Counted from the first letter of the stretch, positions 1 to 8,924 are shown. The stretch: DNA of 64,000 nt from Halobacillus sp. Marseille-Q1614 (GCF_902809865.1 NZ_CADDWH010000001.1:1116001-1180000); one strand, 5' to 3'. Made by a program: numbers and translations. The notes: a model not told the origin generated them from the letters alone.

Positions 1-964
1 CCAGCCTGAAAAACCTGCAGCAGATAAAGGGAATAAGAAGAGATATTCTCCTGCTGTTATGACGCTGGCCCAGGAACATGATATCGACCTAAATCATGTG
101 GAAGGTTCAGGACGCGGCGGAAGAATTACGAGAAAAGATATCGAGAAGATTATTGCAAGCGGTGAGATTCCAGCTTCGGCCTCTCAGCCTGCTGAACCGA
201 AGCAGGAAAAAAGCAAAGCTGCTGCTAAATCTCAAGCTCCGTCTCCTGCCGTTCAGACAGCAGAAGGAGATATCGAAATACCGGTGACGGGTGTACGTAA
301 AGCGATCGCTCAAAACATGGTGAGGTCTACGACCGAAATTCCGCATGCTTGGATGATGGTAGAAGTGGACGTTACAGGTCTTGTTGAGCTTCGTAACTCG
401 GTGAAAAGTGGATTTAAACAAAAAGAAGGATTCAGTTTAACATTTTTTGCCTTCTTCGTAAAAGCTGTATCTCAGGCATTAAAAGAGTACCCGCAGCTCA
501 ATAGTACGTGGGCGGGAGATAAGATCATCCAGCGTAAAGCTATAAACTTAAATATCGCTGTTGCCAAGGATGATGAATTATTTGTTCCTGTCATCAAAGA
601 TGCAGATGAAAAGAGCATTAAAGGGATTGCTAAAGATATTACCGATTTAGCAGGTAAGGCCCGCCAAGGAAAGCTGACTTCAAAAGATATGGAAGGCGGA
701 ACTTTTACAGTAAACAACACAGGCTCCTTTGGTTCCATCCAGTCAATGGGAGTCATCAACCATCCTCAGGCAGCCATTCTGCAGGTGGAGTCCATCGTGA
801 AGAAGCCGGTATACCAGGACGGCATGTTTGGTGCACGAGATATGGTAAATCTATGCCTGTCTTTAGATCACCGTGTGCTTGATGGATTAGTCGCTGGGAA
901 CTTCCTGGCGCGTGTTAAAGAGATTTTAGAGAATATGAATAAAGACAATACATCTGTATATTAA
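1..964 (+). CDS. bkdB: Branched-chain 2-oxoacid dehydrogenase E2 (dihydrolipoyl acyltransferase), 5'-partial
   Basis: The frame is open to the left edge of the window (first whole codon at base 2), so the N-terminal lipoyl domain lies outside. What remains starts with the peripheral E3/E1-binding domain (KKRYSPAVMTLA through RGGRITRKDIEKI), then an Ala/Pro/Lys-rich linker, then the acyltransferase catalytic domain ending with the DHRVLDG motif that holds the catalytic His and Asp. E2 forms the core of the complex that converts branched-chain 2-oxoacids to acyl-CoA primers for branched fatty acids. The downstream neighbour brxB is the same as after bkdB in B. subtilis, which favours bkdB over the pyruvate or 2-oxoglutarate paralogues. 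A hairpin terminator follows. Confidence 0.9.
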   Translation, partial: QPEKPAADKGNKKRYSPAVMTLAQEHDIDLNHVEGSGRGGRITRKDIEKIIASGEIPASASQPAEPKQEKSKAAAKSQAPSPAVQTAEGDIEIPVTGVRKAIAQNMVRSTTEIPHAWMMVEVDVTGLVELRNSVKSGFKQKEGFSLTFFAFFVKAVSQALKEYPQLNSTWAGDKIIQRKAINLNIAVAKDDELFVPVIKDADEKSIKGIAKDITDLAGKARQGKLTSKDMEGGTFTVNNTGSFGSIQSMGVINHPQAAILQVESIVKKPVYQDGMFGARDMVNLCLSLDHRVLDGLVAGNFLARVKEILENMNKDNTSVY

Positions 965-994
965 GAGACAGGGAGCTGTTCCAAAAGTCTAAAG

Positions 995-1020
995 AGGGCT
1001 AATGGGAGCAGCCCTTTTTC
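995..1020 (+). terminator. Intrinsic terminator after bkdB
   Basis: GGGCT at 996-1000 pairs with AGCCC at 1010-1014 and is followed by TTTTT. It closes the bkd operon. Confidence 0.7.
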
Positions 1021-1192
1021 TATCCTTTTATTTGATTATTTAGTGTTAAGTAAATTGTCGCTACTAGTTCGTAGAAGAATTTAAGAGTGTCTTTAATCTT
1101 ACAACTTATTTAAAATCTCTGGCGACTTAAATTGAAAGCCTTTAAAAATCTTGGTAAACTGTGGATAGTACTTAAGAAAAGGGGCCATTTAC

Positions 1193-1624
1193 ATGGATTT
1201 CAATATTTATATGAATGATGTTGTCAGTAAAGCTAGAGAAGAAATTACACAGGCGGGTTATCAGGAATTAACAACACCTGAACAAGTAGATGAAGCTTTA
1301 AATAAAAAAGGGACAACTCTTGTAATGATTAATTCTGTATGCGGCTGTGCCGGAGGAATTGCACGTCCTGCAGCAGCTCATGCGATCCATTATGATAAGC
1401 GCCCGGACCAGCTTGTTACAGTTTTTGCAGGCCAGGACAGAGAGGCCACTGAAAAGGCGCGCGAATACTTTGAAGGCTATCCGCCATCCTCGCCGTCATT
1501 TGCACTATTAAAAGACGGAAAGATTCAAACAATGGTCGAAAGACATGATATTGAAGGTTTCGAACCGATGGAAGTTATTGGAAAGCTGCAGCGCAGCTTC
1601 GAAGAATACTGTGAAGAAGTGTAA
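1193..1624 (+). CDS. brxB: Bacilliredoxin BrxB (YqiW/YphP family)
   Basis: This 143-aa protein has the family's hallmark Cys-Gly-Cys motif at residues 50-52 within SVCGCAGG, and the length is normal for the family. Bacilliredoxins remove bacillithiol from S-bacillithiolated proteins in the cytoplasm after oxidative or hypochlorite stress; that role is known from the family. An AAAAGGGG ribosome-binding site precedes the ATG. It is monocistronic, with its own downstream terminator, and sits after bkdB as yqiW does in B. subtilis. Confidence 0.92.
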   Translation: MDFNIYMNDVVSKAREEITQAGYQELTTPEQVDEALNKKGTTLVMINSVCGCAGGIARPAAAHAIHYDKRPDQLVTVFAGQDREATEKAREYFEGYPPSSPSFALLKDGKIQTMVERHDIEGFEPMEVIGKLQRSFEEYCEEV

Positions 1625-1640
1625 GAAATATTTAAAAGAT

Positions 1641-1674
1641 GGGGATCTTTGTTTTACACAAAGGTCCTCTTTTA
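1641..1674 (+). terminator. Intrinsic terminator after brxB
   Basis: A 12-bp stem with two G-T pairs, 1641-1652 with 1658-1669, is followed by a short T run. Confidence 0.75.
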
Positions 1675-1700
1675 TTTCGCAGATGAGGTGACACGATTCA

Positions 1701-2651
1701 TTGAAAATAGGTTATAGAACAATTAAGACGGCTATTGGCACTCCTCTAGCCATATGGATAGCTACCTTGCTAGAACTAGAGAACTTTGCTTCAGCCGGTA
1801 TTTTAACGATACTGTGCATTCAAATTACGAGGAAACGCTCATTTCTTTCAGCCTGGCACCGGTTTGCTGCCTGTATGGTAGCTATTATTTACTCATTTTT
1901 ATTTTTTGAACTGCTAGGTTATCACCCTTTATCAATCGGGCTTATGCTGTTTCTATTTATTCCGACGACCGTCTGGCTGAAAGTGACACCGGGTATTGTA
2001 ACGAGCTCGGTTATTATCCTTCATTTATATACTGCTCAGTCAATCGGGCTTGCCATCATATGGAACGAACTGCTGTTAATTGTAGTGGGGATTGGAACAG
2101 CTCTATTACTCAATCTTTATATGCCAAGCCTCGAAGGAAAGCTTGAGAATTATCAGAGTGAAATCGAAAATAATTTCGCTGCTATTCTTAAAGAAATCGC
2201 GAGCTTTCTTCGCGAAGGCAATGAAGGCTGGACCGGGAAAGAAATTACTGAAACAGCAGCACTTATAGAAAAAGCTAAGGCGCTTTCTTTTCGCGATGTG
2301 GAAAACCATTTACTGAGAAGCCACAATCCTTATTATCATTATTTCCATATGAGAACGAAACAGTTCGAATTGCTTGAGAGGATGCTGCCATTAGTGACTC
2401 GTATTTCCGGCACTCATGAAAATTCCTTAAAGATCGCTGAGTTTTTTGAGGAGCTCTCTGAAGGGGTGAATCCCGGGAATACAGCCGTTATCTACTTGAA
2501 GAAGCTGAAAATCTTAAGAGAAGAGTTCAAGCAGAAAGAACTCCCTGCTACAAGGGAAGAATTTGAAATCCGAGCCAGTTTATTTCATTTACTCAACGAA
2601 ATTGAGGAGTATTTGATTATTAAACGTTCCTTTAAGAAGAGCGATGTATAG
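1701..2651 (+). CDS. yqjA: YqjA family membrane protein (aromatic acid exporter-like)
   Basis: The start is TTG, chosen because GAGGTG at 1685-1690 lies at proper distance and no better start exists. The 316-aa protein has about 140 N-terminal hydrophobic residues with several membrane segments, followed by a charged, helical cytoplasmic half. This is the arrangement of the YqjA / aromatic acid exporter (FUSC-like) family, whose C-terminal domain is typical of Gram-positive members. The transported substrate cannot be read from sequence. yqjB follows after 45 bases, as in B. subtilis, so the two may be co-transcribed. Confidence 0.82.
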   Translation: MKIGYRTIKTAIGTPLAIWIATLLELENFASAGILTILCIQITRKRSFLSAWHRFAACMVAIIYSFLFFELLGYHPLSIGLMLFLFIPTTVWLKVTPGIVTSSVIILHLYTAQSIGLAIIWNELLLIVVGIGTALLLNLYMPSLEGKLENYQSEIENNFAAILKEIASFLREGNEGWTGKEITETAALIEKAKALSFRDVENHLLRSHNPYYHYFHMRTKQFELLERMLPLVTRISGTHENSLKIAEFFEELSEGVNPGNTAVIYLKKLKILREEFKQKELPATREEFEIRASLFHLLNEIEEYLIIKRSFKKSDV

Positions 2652-2696
2652 GAGCTGAGTATTCGAGGGATACTTTGAAAAAAGGATGAACTTATC

Positions 2697-3206
2697 ATGC
2701 TTCTGCTCAATACGATGCTGCTGTTTTTCTCCTTATTTGTCCCCCCTGCAGTCACGGGAGAGACGCTTATAATCGTTAATAAATCCACCCATGAACTGGT
2801 GGTTTATCAATATGGGGAACAAATGTATAAATCAAAAGTAGCAACAGGAAAAACGAAGGAATTGACACCCGAGGGAGAATACACAGTAAAAGTAAAAGCT
2901 GTAGACCCCTATTACCGTAAAAAAGATATCCCTGGAGGGGATCCTAAAAATCCATTAGGAAGCCGGTGGATAGGATTTGACGCGGAAGGAACCGATGGAC
3001 GTATATACGGAGTCCATGGCACAAATAACCCTTCATCGATCGGAGGATCGGTTTCAGCAGGCTGTATTCGCATGAAAAATGATGAAGTAGAAAAACTGTA
3101 TACGATGGTTGAAGAGGGGTCAAAAATTATGATCGTTGACGATAATTCCAATTATGAAGAGATTTATAATAACTGGGAAACAGAACAGTGGAAAACTATT
3201 TTATAA
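2697..3206 (+). CDS. yqjB: Small L,D-transpeptidase (YkuD domain), YqjB-like
   Basis: The 169-aa product starts with a hydrophobic export segment (residues 1-21), followed almost at once by a YkuD catalytic domain. The active-site signature is present as HGTNNPSSIGG and SAGCIRM, with the nucleophilic Cys followed by Ile-Arg. The usual SHGC is SAGC here. Such enzymes make or exchange 3-3 cross-links, or attach to peptidoglycan, outside the membrane. It follows yqjA and ends in a strong bidirectional terminator. The domain is secure; the physiological role is unknown. Confidence 0.85.
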   Translation: MLLLNTMLLFFSLFVPPAVTGETLIIVNKSTHELVVYQYGEQMYKSKVATGKTKELTPEGEYTVKVKAVDPYYRKKDIPGGDPKNPLGSRWIGFDAEGTDGRIYGVHGTNNPSSIGGSVSAGCIRMKNDEVEKLYTMVEEGSKIMIVDDNSNYEEIYNNWETEQWKTIL

Positions 3207-3230
3207 TAGGTGCCACATTCAGATATCTAT

Positions 3231-3267
3231 AAAAAAACCGAGAGTCCATAGAGGCTCTCGGTTTTTG
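3231..3267. terminator. Bidirectional terminator between yqjB and the Prli42-like gene
   Basis: CCGAGAG at 3238-3244 pairs with CTCTCGG at 3255-3261. It is flanked by seven A on the left and five T on the right, so it can stop both converging transcripts. Confidence 0.85.
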
Positions 3268-3285
3268 CTTTATATAGGCGCTAAC

Positions 3286-3396
3286 TTACAAGAAGAAGCT
3301 CGCTCCTGCCAGAAGGCTCGATAAAAACATGGAAAGAATCATTAAATAAATGATAATTTTCATTCGTTTTTCGCGTTTCGATTTTTTCTTAGCCAA
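3286..3396 (-). CDS. 36-aa single-span membrane miniprotein, Prli42-like (stressosome-associated)
   Basis: The reverse strand carries a consensus AAGGAGGT (3406-3413), 9 bases before a TTG start, then 36 codons to TAA. The N-terminus is strongly basic (AKKKSKREKRMK), followed by one hydrophobic helix (IIIYLMILSMFLSSLLAG) and an ASFFL tail. Length, charge pattern and the Ser-Leu-Leu-Ala-Gly end of the helix resemble Prli42, the conserved Firmicutes miniprotein that anchors the stressosome to the membrane in Listeria. The assignment rests on remembered family shape, not on an alignment. The gene itself is well supported by its ribosome-binding site and the shared terminator. Confidence 0.75.
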   Translation of the reverse strand: MAKKKSKREKRMKIIIYLMILSMFLSSLLAGASFFL

Positions 3397-3510
3397 GGTA
3401 TTGTAACCTCCTTCGTTACCTACTACCGTTATTTTAAAGGAATTCTAACATTTGGACAAGGGGCAGAAATAGATTAAAATAAGATTGTGAATTAAAATAA
3501 TATTTAAAAA

Positions 3511-3524
3511 CGTAAGCGCTTTAT
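3511..3524 (+). promoter_or_regulatory. Candidate cre (CcpA) site before the mutase operon
   Basis: CGTAAGCGCTTTAT matches the cre consensus TGWAARCGYTWNCW at 12 of 14 positions, including the GTAAGCGCTT core. It lies just upstream of a possible -10 (TATGCT, 3531-3536), in the place of the -35, so CcpA binding would be expected to repress. Confidence 0.6.
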
Positions 3525-3569
3525 TTCTGTTATGCTAGAAATAGACCTTTAAATGAGGGGGTATATTAA

Positions 3570-5222
3570 ATGAGTGAGACGCCACGAAAAACAGGTAAAG
3601 AAAAGTGGAAACAAGATGTATTAAAAATTACAGAACGATTTCCTGAAAGAAAAGAGAAGTTTCAAACGAGTTCTGAAATATTAATTGAAAGTTTATACAG
3701 TCCCGAGGAGCCGACGCAAGTGTATGAAGAGAAGCTTGGCTTTCCGGGGCAGTATCCATATACGCGGGGAATCCAGCCGACGATGTACCGCAGCCGCTAT
3801 TGGACAATGCGGCAGTACGCAGGGTTCGGCTCAGCAAAAGAAACGAACAAACGCTTTCGCTACTTATTGGAGCAGGGACAAACGGGATTATCTGTAGCTT
3901 TTGATTTACCGACTCAGATTGGATATGATTCCGATGATCCTATGGCAGAGGGGGAAGTCGGTAAAGTCGGAGTGGCCATTGATTCATTAGAAGATATGGA
4001 AACGCTTTTTAACCGGATTCCACTCGATCAAGTAAGTACATCGATGACAATCAATGCCCCAGCTTCCATTCTGCTTGCTATGTATATTGCTGTTGGTGAA
4101 AAACAAGGAGTAAAGCCGGAACAGTTAACGGGCACGATCCAAAACGATATCTTAAAAGAATATATCGCAAGAGGTACATATATTTATCCGCCAAAACCCT
4201 CGATGCGATTAATTACTGACATTTTTGCCTACTGTCAGCAAAACCTCCCTAAATTTAATACAATTAGTATTTCCGGATACCATATCCGTGAAGCAGGCTC
4301 AACAGCCGTCCAAGAAGTTGCTTTTACGATTGCCAACGGAATGGCTTATGTAGATGCTGCCATAGAGGCAGGTTTAGAGGTAGACCAGTTTGCACCACGT
4401 CTTGCCTTCTTCTTCAATGCGCACAATCAATTTTTTGAGGAAGCGGCTAAGTTTAGAGCGGCTCGCAGGATTTGGGCAAAAATAATGAAAGATCATTACA
4501 AAGCATCTAATCCAAAGAGTTGGAAAATGCGGTTCCATACCCAGACTGGAGGCAGTACACTGACCGCCCAGCAGCCTGATAACAATATTGTCAGAGTAAC
4601 GATGCAGGCATTAGCGGCCGTTATGGGAGGGACACAGAGTCTTCATACGAATTCTAAAGACGAAGCTTTAGCGCTTCCGACAGAAGATTCAGCGCGAATC
4701 GCTTTAAGAACCCAGCAGATTATTGCACAGGAAAGCGGAGTGGCAGATACCGTTGACCCGCTCGGAGGCTCTTATTATGTGGAAGCACTTACGGATCAAA
4801 TTGAGAAGGAAGCCGGACAATACTTAGAACGCATTCAAGAAATGGGAGGCGCTGTTCAAGCTGTTGAAGAAGGATATATGCAGCGCGAAATTCACCAGTC
4901 AGCCTATGATGCCCAGAAACGGATCGAGGCGAAAGAGGATATCGTGGTGGGCTTAAATGACTACAAGTTAGATGAAGAAATAAACCCAGACTTATTAAAA
5001 GTGGATGAACAGCTCGAGTTTGAGCAGGTCGAGCAGACGAAACAAATTAGGGACAACCGCCAGCAGGAAAAAGTAAATGAATGCTTGCAGGCTTTAAAAC
5101 AGGCTTCAGCAGGTAGTGAAAATGTCATGCCATATATCGTGGAAGCTGTAAAAGCCTACGCCACCGTTGGCGAGATTGCCAATGTTTTTAGGAAAGAATT
5201 TGGCGAATATACGGGAATGTAG
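3570..5222 (+). CDS. Methylmalonyl-CoA mutase catalytic chain (no B12 domain)
   Basis: This 550-aa protein is the TIM-barrel acyl-CoA-binding part of the B12-dependent mutases and stops before the cobalamin domain, which is encoded by the next gene. Residues matching those that select methylmalonyl-CoA in the Propionibacterium enzyme are kept: Tyr83 in RQYAGF (Tyr89 there), Arg201 in IARGTY (Arg207) and His238 in SGYH (His244). Ala110 differs from the Asp typical of 2-hydroxyisobutyryl-CoA mutase. The reaction is methylmalonyl-CoA to succinyl-CoA with adenosylcobalamin. The ATG has a GAGGGGG ribosome-binding site, and a cre-like site lies upstream. No MeaB-type GTPase gene is nearby. Confidence 0.88.
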   Translation: MSETPRKTGKEKWKQDVLKITERFPERKEKFQTSSEILIESLYSPEEPTQVYEEKLGFPGQYPYTRGIQPTMYRSRYWTMRQYAGFGSAKETNKRFRYLLEQGQTGLSVAFDLPTQIGYDSDDPMAEGEVGKVGVAIDSLEDMETLFNRIPLDQVSTSMTINAPASILLAMYIAVGEKQGVKPEQLTGTIQNDILKEYIARGTYIYPPKPSMRLITDIFAYCQQNLPKFNTISISGYHIREAGSTAVQEVAFTIANGMAYVDAAIEAGLEVDQFAPRLAFFFNAHNQFFEEAAKFRAARRIWAKIMKDHYKASNPKSWKMRFHTQTGGSTLTAQQPDNNIVRVTMQALAAVMGGTQSLHTNSKDEALALPTEDSARIALRTQQIIAQESGVADTVDPLGGSYYVEALTDQIEKEAGQYLERIQEMGGAVQAVEEGYMQREIHQSAYDAQKRIEAKEDIVVGLNDYKLDEEINPDLLKVDEQLEFEQVEQTKQIRDNRQQEKVNECLQALKQASAGSENVMPYIVEAVKAYATVGEIANVFRKEFGEYTGM

Positions 5223-5237
5223 GAAGGTGGATGGGGA

Positions 5238-6053
5238 ATGAAACAACCAATACGGGTATTGATAGCAAAACCAGGTCTAGACGGGCACGACCGGGGTGCT
5301 CTTATTATCGCTCAAGCGTTACGGGATCATGGTATGGAAGTGATTTATACGGGGCTCAGGCAGTCCCCTGTTCAAATTGCGAGGGCAGCTGTTCAGGAGG
5401 ATGTCGACGTCGTCGGTCTTTCGTCGCTTTCCGGTGCACATAAATCACTATTTCCTAAAGTGGTCGAAGCTCTCGCTGTGGAGAATGCTTCTGATATTCC
5501 TGTGATTGGGGGAGGGGTGATTCCGGCGGAAGATATCCCTTTTCTTGAAGAGAGCGGTGTGCAGAAGATTTTCACAAGCGGTTCACCGACCGATGCAATT
5601 GCGGTCTATATTAAACAGTTAATGAATCATGAAGCACGGGAGGCACCTAAGAAAGTGTCCCATATCGGAATTGCTGTAGAAAGTATTGAAAGCGCTTTGC
5701 CTTTTTACCAGAACACGCTCGGCTTGCAATTAGAGTCTGTGGAAGAGGTGGAATCCGAGCAGGTAAGAGTAGCTTTTTTACGGATCGGAGAGAGCAGGTT
5801 TGAGCTCTTAGAACCGACCAGCGATGAATCTCCCGTTCGAAAATTTATCACTAAAAGAGGAGAAGGTATTCACCATATCGCTTTAGAGGTGGATGATATT
5901 GCTTCAAGACTCAAACAATATGAAGAAGAAGGGGTGTCCCTGATTCATAACGAACCGAAAAAAGGAGCACATGACAGCCAGGTAGCTTTCCTGCATCCAA
6001 AGGCAGCCGGAGGCGTCATGTTTGAGCTATGTCAACCAAATCAGGAGGATTAG
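5238..6053 (+). CDS. Fusion protein: B12-binding domain + methylmalonyl-CoA epimerase (VOC)
   Basis: Residues 1-130 form a cobalamin-binding domain with the base-off signature D15-x-H17-x-x-G20, an SSLSG loop at 62-66 and a GGG turn at 91-93. After a short charged linker, residues from about 139 form a glyoxalase/VOC epimerase domain with candidate metal ligands His142, His212 or His213, and Glu263. The first half should be the small partner of the mutase encoded 15 bases upstream; the second should interconvert the R and S forms of methylmalonyl-CoA. Joining these two steps in one 271-aa chain is unusual: B. subtilis has only a stand-alone epimerase-like protein (YqjC) at this place. Confidence 0.88.
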   Translation: MKQPIRVLIAKPGLDGHDRGALIIAQALRDHGMEVIYTGLRQSPVQIARAAVQEDVDVVGLSSLSGAHKSLFPKVVEALAVENASDIPVIGGGVIPAEDIPFLEESGVQKIFTSGSPTDAIAVYIKQLMNHEAREAPKKVSHIGIAVESIESALPFYQNTLGLQLESVEEVESEQVRVAFLRIGESRFELLEPTSDESPVRKFITKRGEGIHHIALEVDDIASRLKQYEEEGVSLIHNEPKKGAHDSQVAFLHPKAAGGVMFELCQPNQED

Positions 6054-6057
6054 TTGA

Positions 6058-7605
6058 ATGGATATGTACGATAAGATAAACGAATTATATGATAAAAGAA
6101 GACAAGTTCAGCTCGGTGGTGGTGACGAGCGGATTGACAAGCAGCATGAGAAAGGCAAATGGACTGCCAGAGAGCGAATTGATTACTTAGTGGATGAAGG
6201 GTCATTTGTTGAATTAAATCCTTTTATTGAGCATCGCCATGACGATTTTGGCATGAATGGCAAAAAGGCTCCGGGTGAAGGAGTCGTCACTGGCTACGGC
6301 AAGGTGAACGGACGGTCTGTTTACTTATTTGCTCAGGACTTTACAGTGTTTGGCGGAGCGCTTGGAGAAATGCATGCGAAAAAAATTGCAGCCGTTATGG
6401 ACTTAGCAGTGAAAAACGGCACTCCCTTTATCGGCTTAAACGATTCAGGCGGCGCCAGAATTCAAGAAGGTGTGTCCTCGTTAGACGGCTATGGACAGGT
6501 TTTTTACCGTAATTCCATTTATTCCGGCGTCATTCCGCAGATTAGTGTCATTATGGGCCCATGTGCCGGCGGTGCTGTTTATTCTCCAGCAATTACTGAC
6601 TTCGTTATTATGGTGGAGAAAACTTCTCAAATGTTTATTACAGGTCCAAAGGTTATTGAAACCGTGACTGGTGAGAAAATAAGCTCAGAGGATCTAGGAG
6701 GAGCTCATATACACAATACCCTGAGCGGCAATGCCCACATTAAAGCAGAAGATGAAGCAGGTGCTCTTGATGCTGTCCGGAATCTGATTGAGTATCTCCC
6801 GGCAAACAGTAAGGAGAAGCCGCCGCTTGCAGAAACTAATGAGGATGATGATTATCTTCCGAATTTAGCCGACAAAATTCCATTTGACCCGGTCCGCCCT
6901 TATGATGTCAGGGAAGTAATCAATGAAGTGGCCGATGAAGAATCTTTCTTTGAGATTCACAAAGACTTCGCTAAAAATATTGTCGTCGGTTTTGCCCGGT
7001 TAAAAGGACAGACGATTGGTCTTGTAGCCAATCAGCCGAAATATATGGCAGGCGGCCTCGATATTAATTCAAGTGATAAAGCTGCACGTTTTATCCGCTT
7101 TTGTGACTCTTTTAACCTCCCGATCATTACCTTTGAAGACGTGACAGGGTTTTTCCCGGGGATTAAACAGGAGCATGGAGGCATCATTCGTCATGGGGCG
7201 AAAATTTTATACGCGTATTCTGAAGCAACGGTTCCAAAGCTGACTGTAATTACACGTAAAGCATATGGCGGTGCATATGTGGCTCTTAACAGTAAATCGA
7301 TCGGGGCAGACCTTGTATATGCGTGGCCGAATGCTGAAATTGCTGTTATGGGCCCAGAAGGAGCTGCTAATATTATCTTTGCAAAAGAAATTTCAGAAAG
7401 CGATCATCCTGAAGAGACAAGACAAGCCAAGATTAATGAATACAGGGAAAGATTTGCAAATCCTTATGTGGCCGCAGGCCTTGGAATGATAGATGACGTT
7501 ATTGATCCGCGTGAGACGAGAGTTAAACTGATCCAGGCTCTTGATATGCTGAAGAACAAACACGAGGAACGTCCCTATAAAAAACATGGAAACATTCCAC
7601 TATAA
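6058..7605 (+). CDS. yqjD: Propionyl-CoA/methylmalonyl-CoA carboxyltransferase (YqjD, PccB-like)
   Basis: The 515-aa length and motifs fit the biotin-dependent acyl-CoA carboxyltransferase beta subunits. There are two crotonase-like halves, with GGARIQEGVSSLDGYG and GPCAGGAVYSPA in the first and KAYGGAYVALN and MGPEGAANIIF in the second. It moves CO2 between carboxybiotin and propionyl-CoA. The ATG at 6058 follows the previous stop by four bases, and GGAGGA overlaps the end of that gene, so translation is coupled. No biotin carboxylase or biotin carrier gene is in the operon; a partner must be encoded elsewhere, or the protein may act in a decarboxylase. Confidence 0.9.
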   Translation: MDMYDKINELYDKRRQVQLGGGDERIDKQHEKGKWTARERIDYLVDEGSFVELNPFIEHRHDDFGMNGKKAPGEGVVTGYGKVNGRSVYLFAQDFTVFGGALGEMHAKKIAAVMDLAVKNGTPFIGLNDSGGARIQEGVSSLDGYGQVFYRNSIYSGVIPQISVIMGPCAGGAVYSPAITDFVIMVEKTSQMFITGPKVIETVTGEKISSEDLGGAHIHNTLSGNAHIKAEDEAGALDAVRNLIEYLPANSKEKPPLAETNEDDDYLPNLADKIPFDPVRPYDVREVINEVADEESFFEIHKDFAKNIVVGFARLKGQTIGLVANQPKYMAGGLDINSSDKAARFIRFCDSFNLPIITFEDVTGFFPGIKQEHGGIIRHGAKILYAYSEATVPKLTVITRKAYGGAYVALNSKSIGADLVYAWPNAEIAVMGPEGAANIIFAKEISESDHPEETRQAKINEYRERFANPYVAAGLGMIDDVIDPRETRVKLIQALDMLKNKHEERPYKKHGNIPL

Positions 7606-7678
7606 TTGACAGCTTACACAAGCTTAAGCTAACGTACTTAGTGGAGTGCATAGACAAAGAAAGGGGCACCGATACAAG

Positions 7679-8803
7679 GTGGAAATTAATAACGAACGCT
7701 TATTAGAAGAATTTTTAGAACTCGTTCAGATTGATTCTGAAACGAAAGATGAAGGTAACATAGCAAAAGTATTAACGAAGAAATTTGAAGACCTTGGTTT
7801 AGAGGTTATCGAAGATGATGCTAAATCAAAAACAGAACACGGAGCAGGAAACCTGATCTGCAGCCTTAAAGGAAATAAAGAAGGAATCGACACGATTTAT
7901 TTTACTTCCCACATGGACACAGTAGTTCCAGGGAAGGGAATTAAGCCGTCAGTAAAAGATGGCTATGTTGTAACAGATGGAACGACAATCTTAGGTGCTG
8001 ATGATAAGGCGGGGATTGCAGCTATTTTTGAAGCGATCCGAACGCTTAAAGAGCAAAACATCGAACACGGTGATCTGCAATTTGTTATTACAGTGGGCGA
8101 AGAGAGCGGACTTGTCGGTGCGAAAGCTCTCGATCAGGAGCACTTAAAAGCTAAATTCGGCTATGCGATTGACAGTGATGGACAAGTCGGAAATATCATT
8201 GTTGCTGCACCAACGCAGGCGAAAATAAAAGCGGTTGTTAAAGGCAAAACAGCACATGCCGGGGTAGCGCCTGAAAAAGGAATTTCAGCTATCACTCTGG
8301 CTTCTAAAGCGATCGCAAAGATGCCTTTAGGCCGCATTGATGATGAGACCACGGCAAATATCGGTCGTTTCGAAGGCGGGCAACAGACGAATATTGTCTG
8401 CGACTACGTCGAGATTATTGCTGAAGCTCGTTCTTTAGTTACGGAAAAAATGGAAGCCCAGGTGGAAAAAATGAAGAAGGCATTTACTGAAACCGCAGAG
8501 GAAATGGGCGGAGAAGTGGAACTGGATATTCAAGTAATGTACCCTGGTTTTAAGCATCAAGCCGGTGATCAGGTAGTAGAAATAGCGAGAGCAGCTGCAA
8601 AAAACATCGGACGAGAAAGCGAATTATTAACGAGCGGGGGAGGAAGCGATGCGAATATTATTGCAGGCTTTGGAATCCCGACGGTAAATCTTGCTGTGGG
8701 TTATGAAGAAATCCATACGACAAAAGAACGAATGCCGATTGAAGAATTGGAGAAAGCGGCAGAGCTTGTCACCTCCATTATCCAAGAGACAGCCAGACAG
8801 TAA
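7679..8803 (+). CDS. yqjE: YqjE, peptidase T-like M20 family metallopeptidase
   Basis: I chose the GTG at 7679 because AAAGAAAGGGG lies upstream and the protein then begins like the family (EINNERLLEEFLELVQIDSET). A GTG at 7646 is in frame but adds an atypical N-terminus. The 374-aa product has the metal-binding signatures of M20 peptidases: HMDTVVPG, TILGADDKAG, GEESGLVG, and a C-terminal His in GYEEIHT. It is predicted to be a cytoplasmic tri- or aminopeptidase. It follows the mutase operon with about 70 bases between, as in the yqjC-yqjD-yqjE order of B. subtilis. Confidence 0.88.
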   Translation: MEINNERLLEEFLELVQIDSETKDEGNIAKVLTKKFEDLGLEVIEDDAKSKTEHGAGNLICSLKGNKEGIDTIYFTSHMDTVVPGKGIKPSVKDGYVVTDGTTILGADDKAGIAAIFEAIRTLKEQNIEHGDLQFVITVGEESGLVGAKALDQEHLKAKFGYAIDSDGQVGNIIVAAPTQAKIKAVVKGKTAHAGVAPEKGISAITLASKAIAKMPLGRIDDETTANIGRFEGGQQTNIVCDYVEIIAEARSLVTEKMEAQVEKMKKAFTETAEEMGGEVELDIQVMYPGFKHQAGDQVVEIARAAAKNIGRESELLTSGGGSDANIIAGFGIPTVNLAVGYEEIHTTKERMPIEELEKAAELVTSIIQETARQ

Positions 8804-8838
8804 TAAAAAGGGTGTCCTAAAAAGCACCTTTATAATAT

Positions 8839-8878
8839 GAAATCCCTCGAAGAAATAATAATTTCCGAGGGATTTTTC
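8839..8878 (+). terminator. Intrinsic terminator after yqjE
   Basis: AAATCCCTCG at 8840-8849 pairs with CGAGGGATTT at 8866-8875, and T residues follow. Confidence 0.85.
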
Positions 8879-8924
8879 CTTTTCGGCTCTTCATAAAGAT
8901 AGTTGCTGCGGTTAGTAACATGGA

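Noticed and set aside
3570-5222. Assignment of the mutase as 2-hydroxyisobutyryl-CoA mutase
   Set aside because: The diagnostic Ile and Asp of that enzyme are Tyr83 and Ala110 here, which fits methylmalonyl-CoA.
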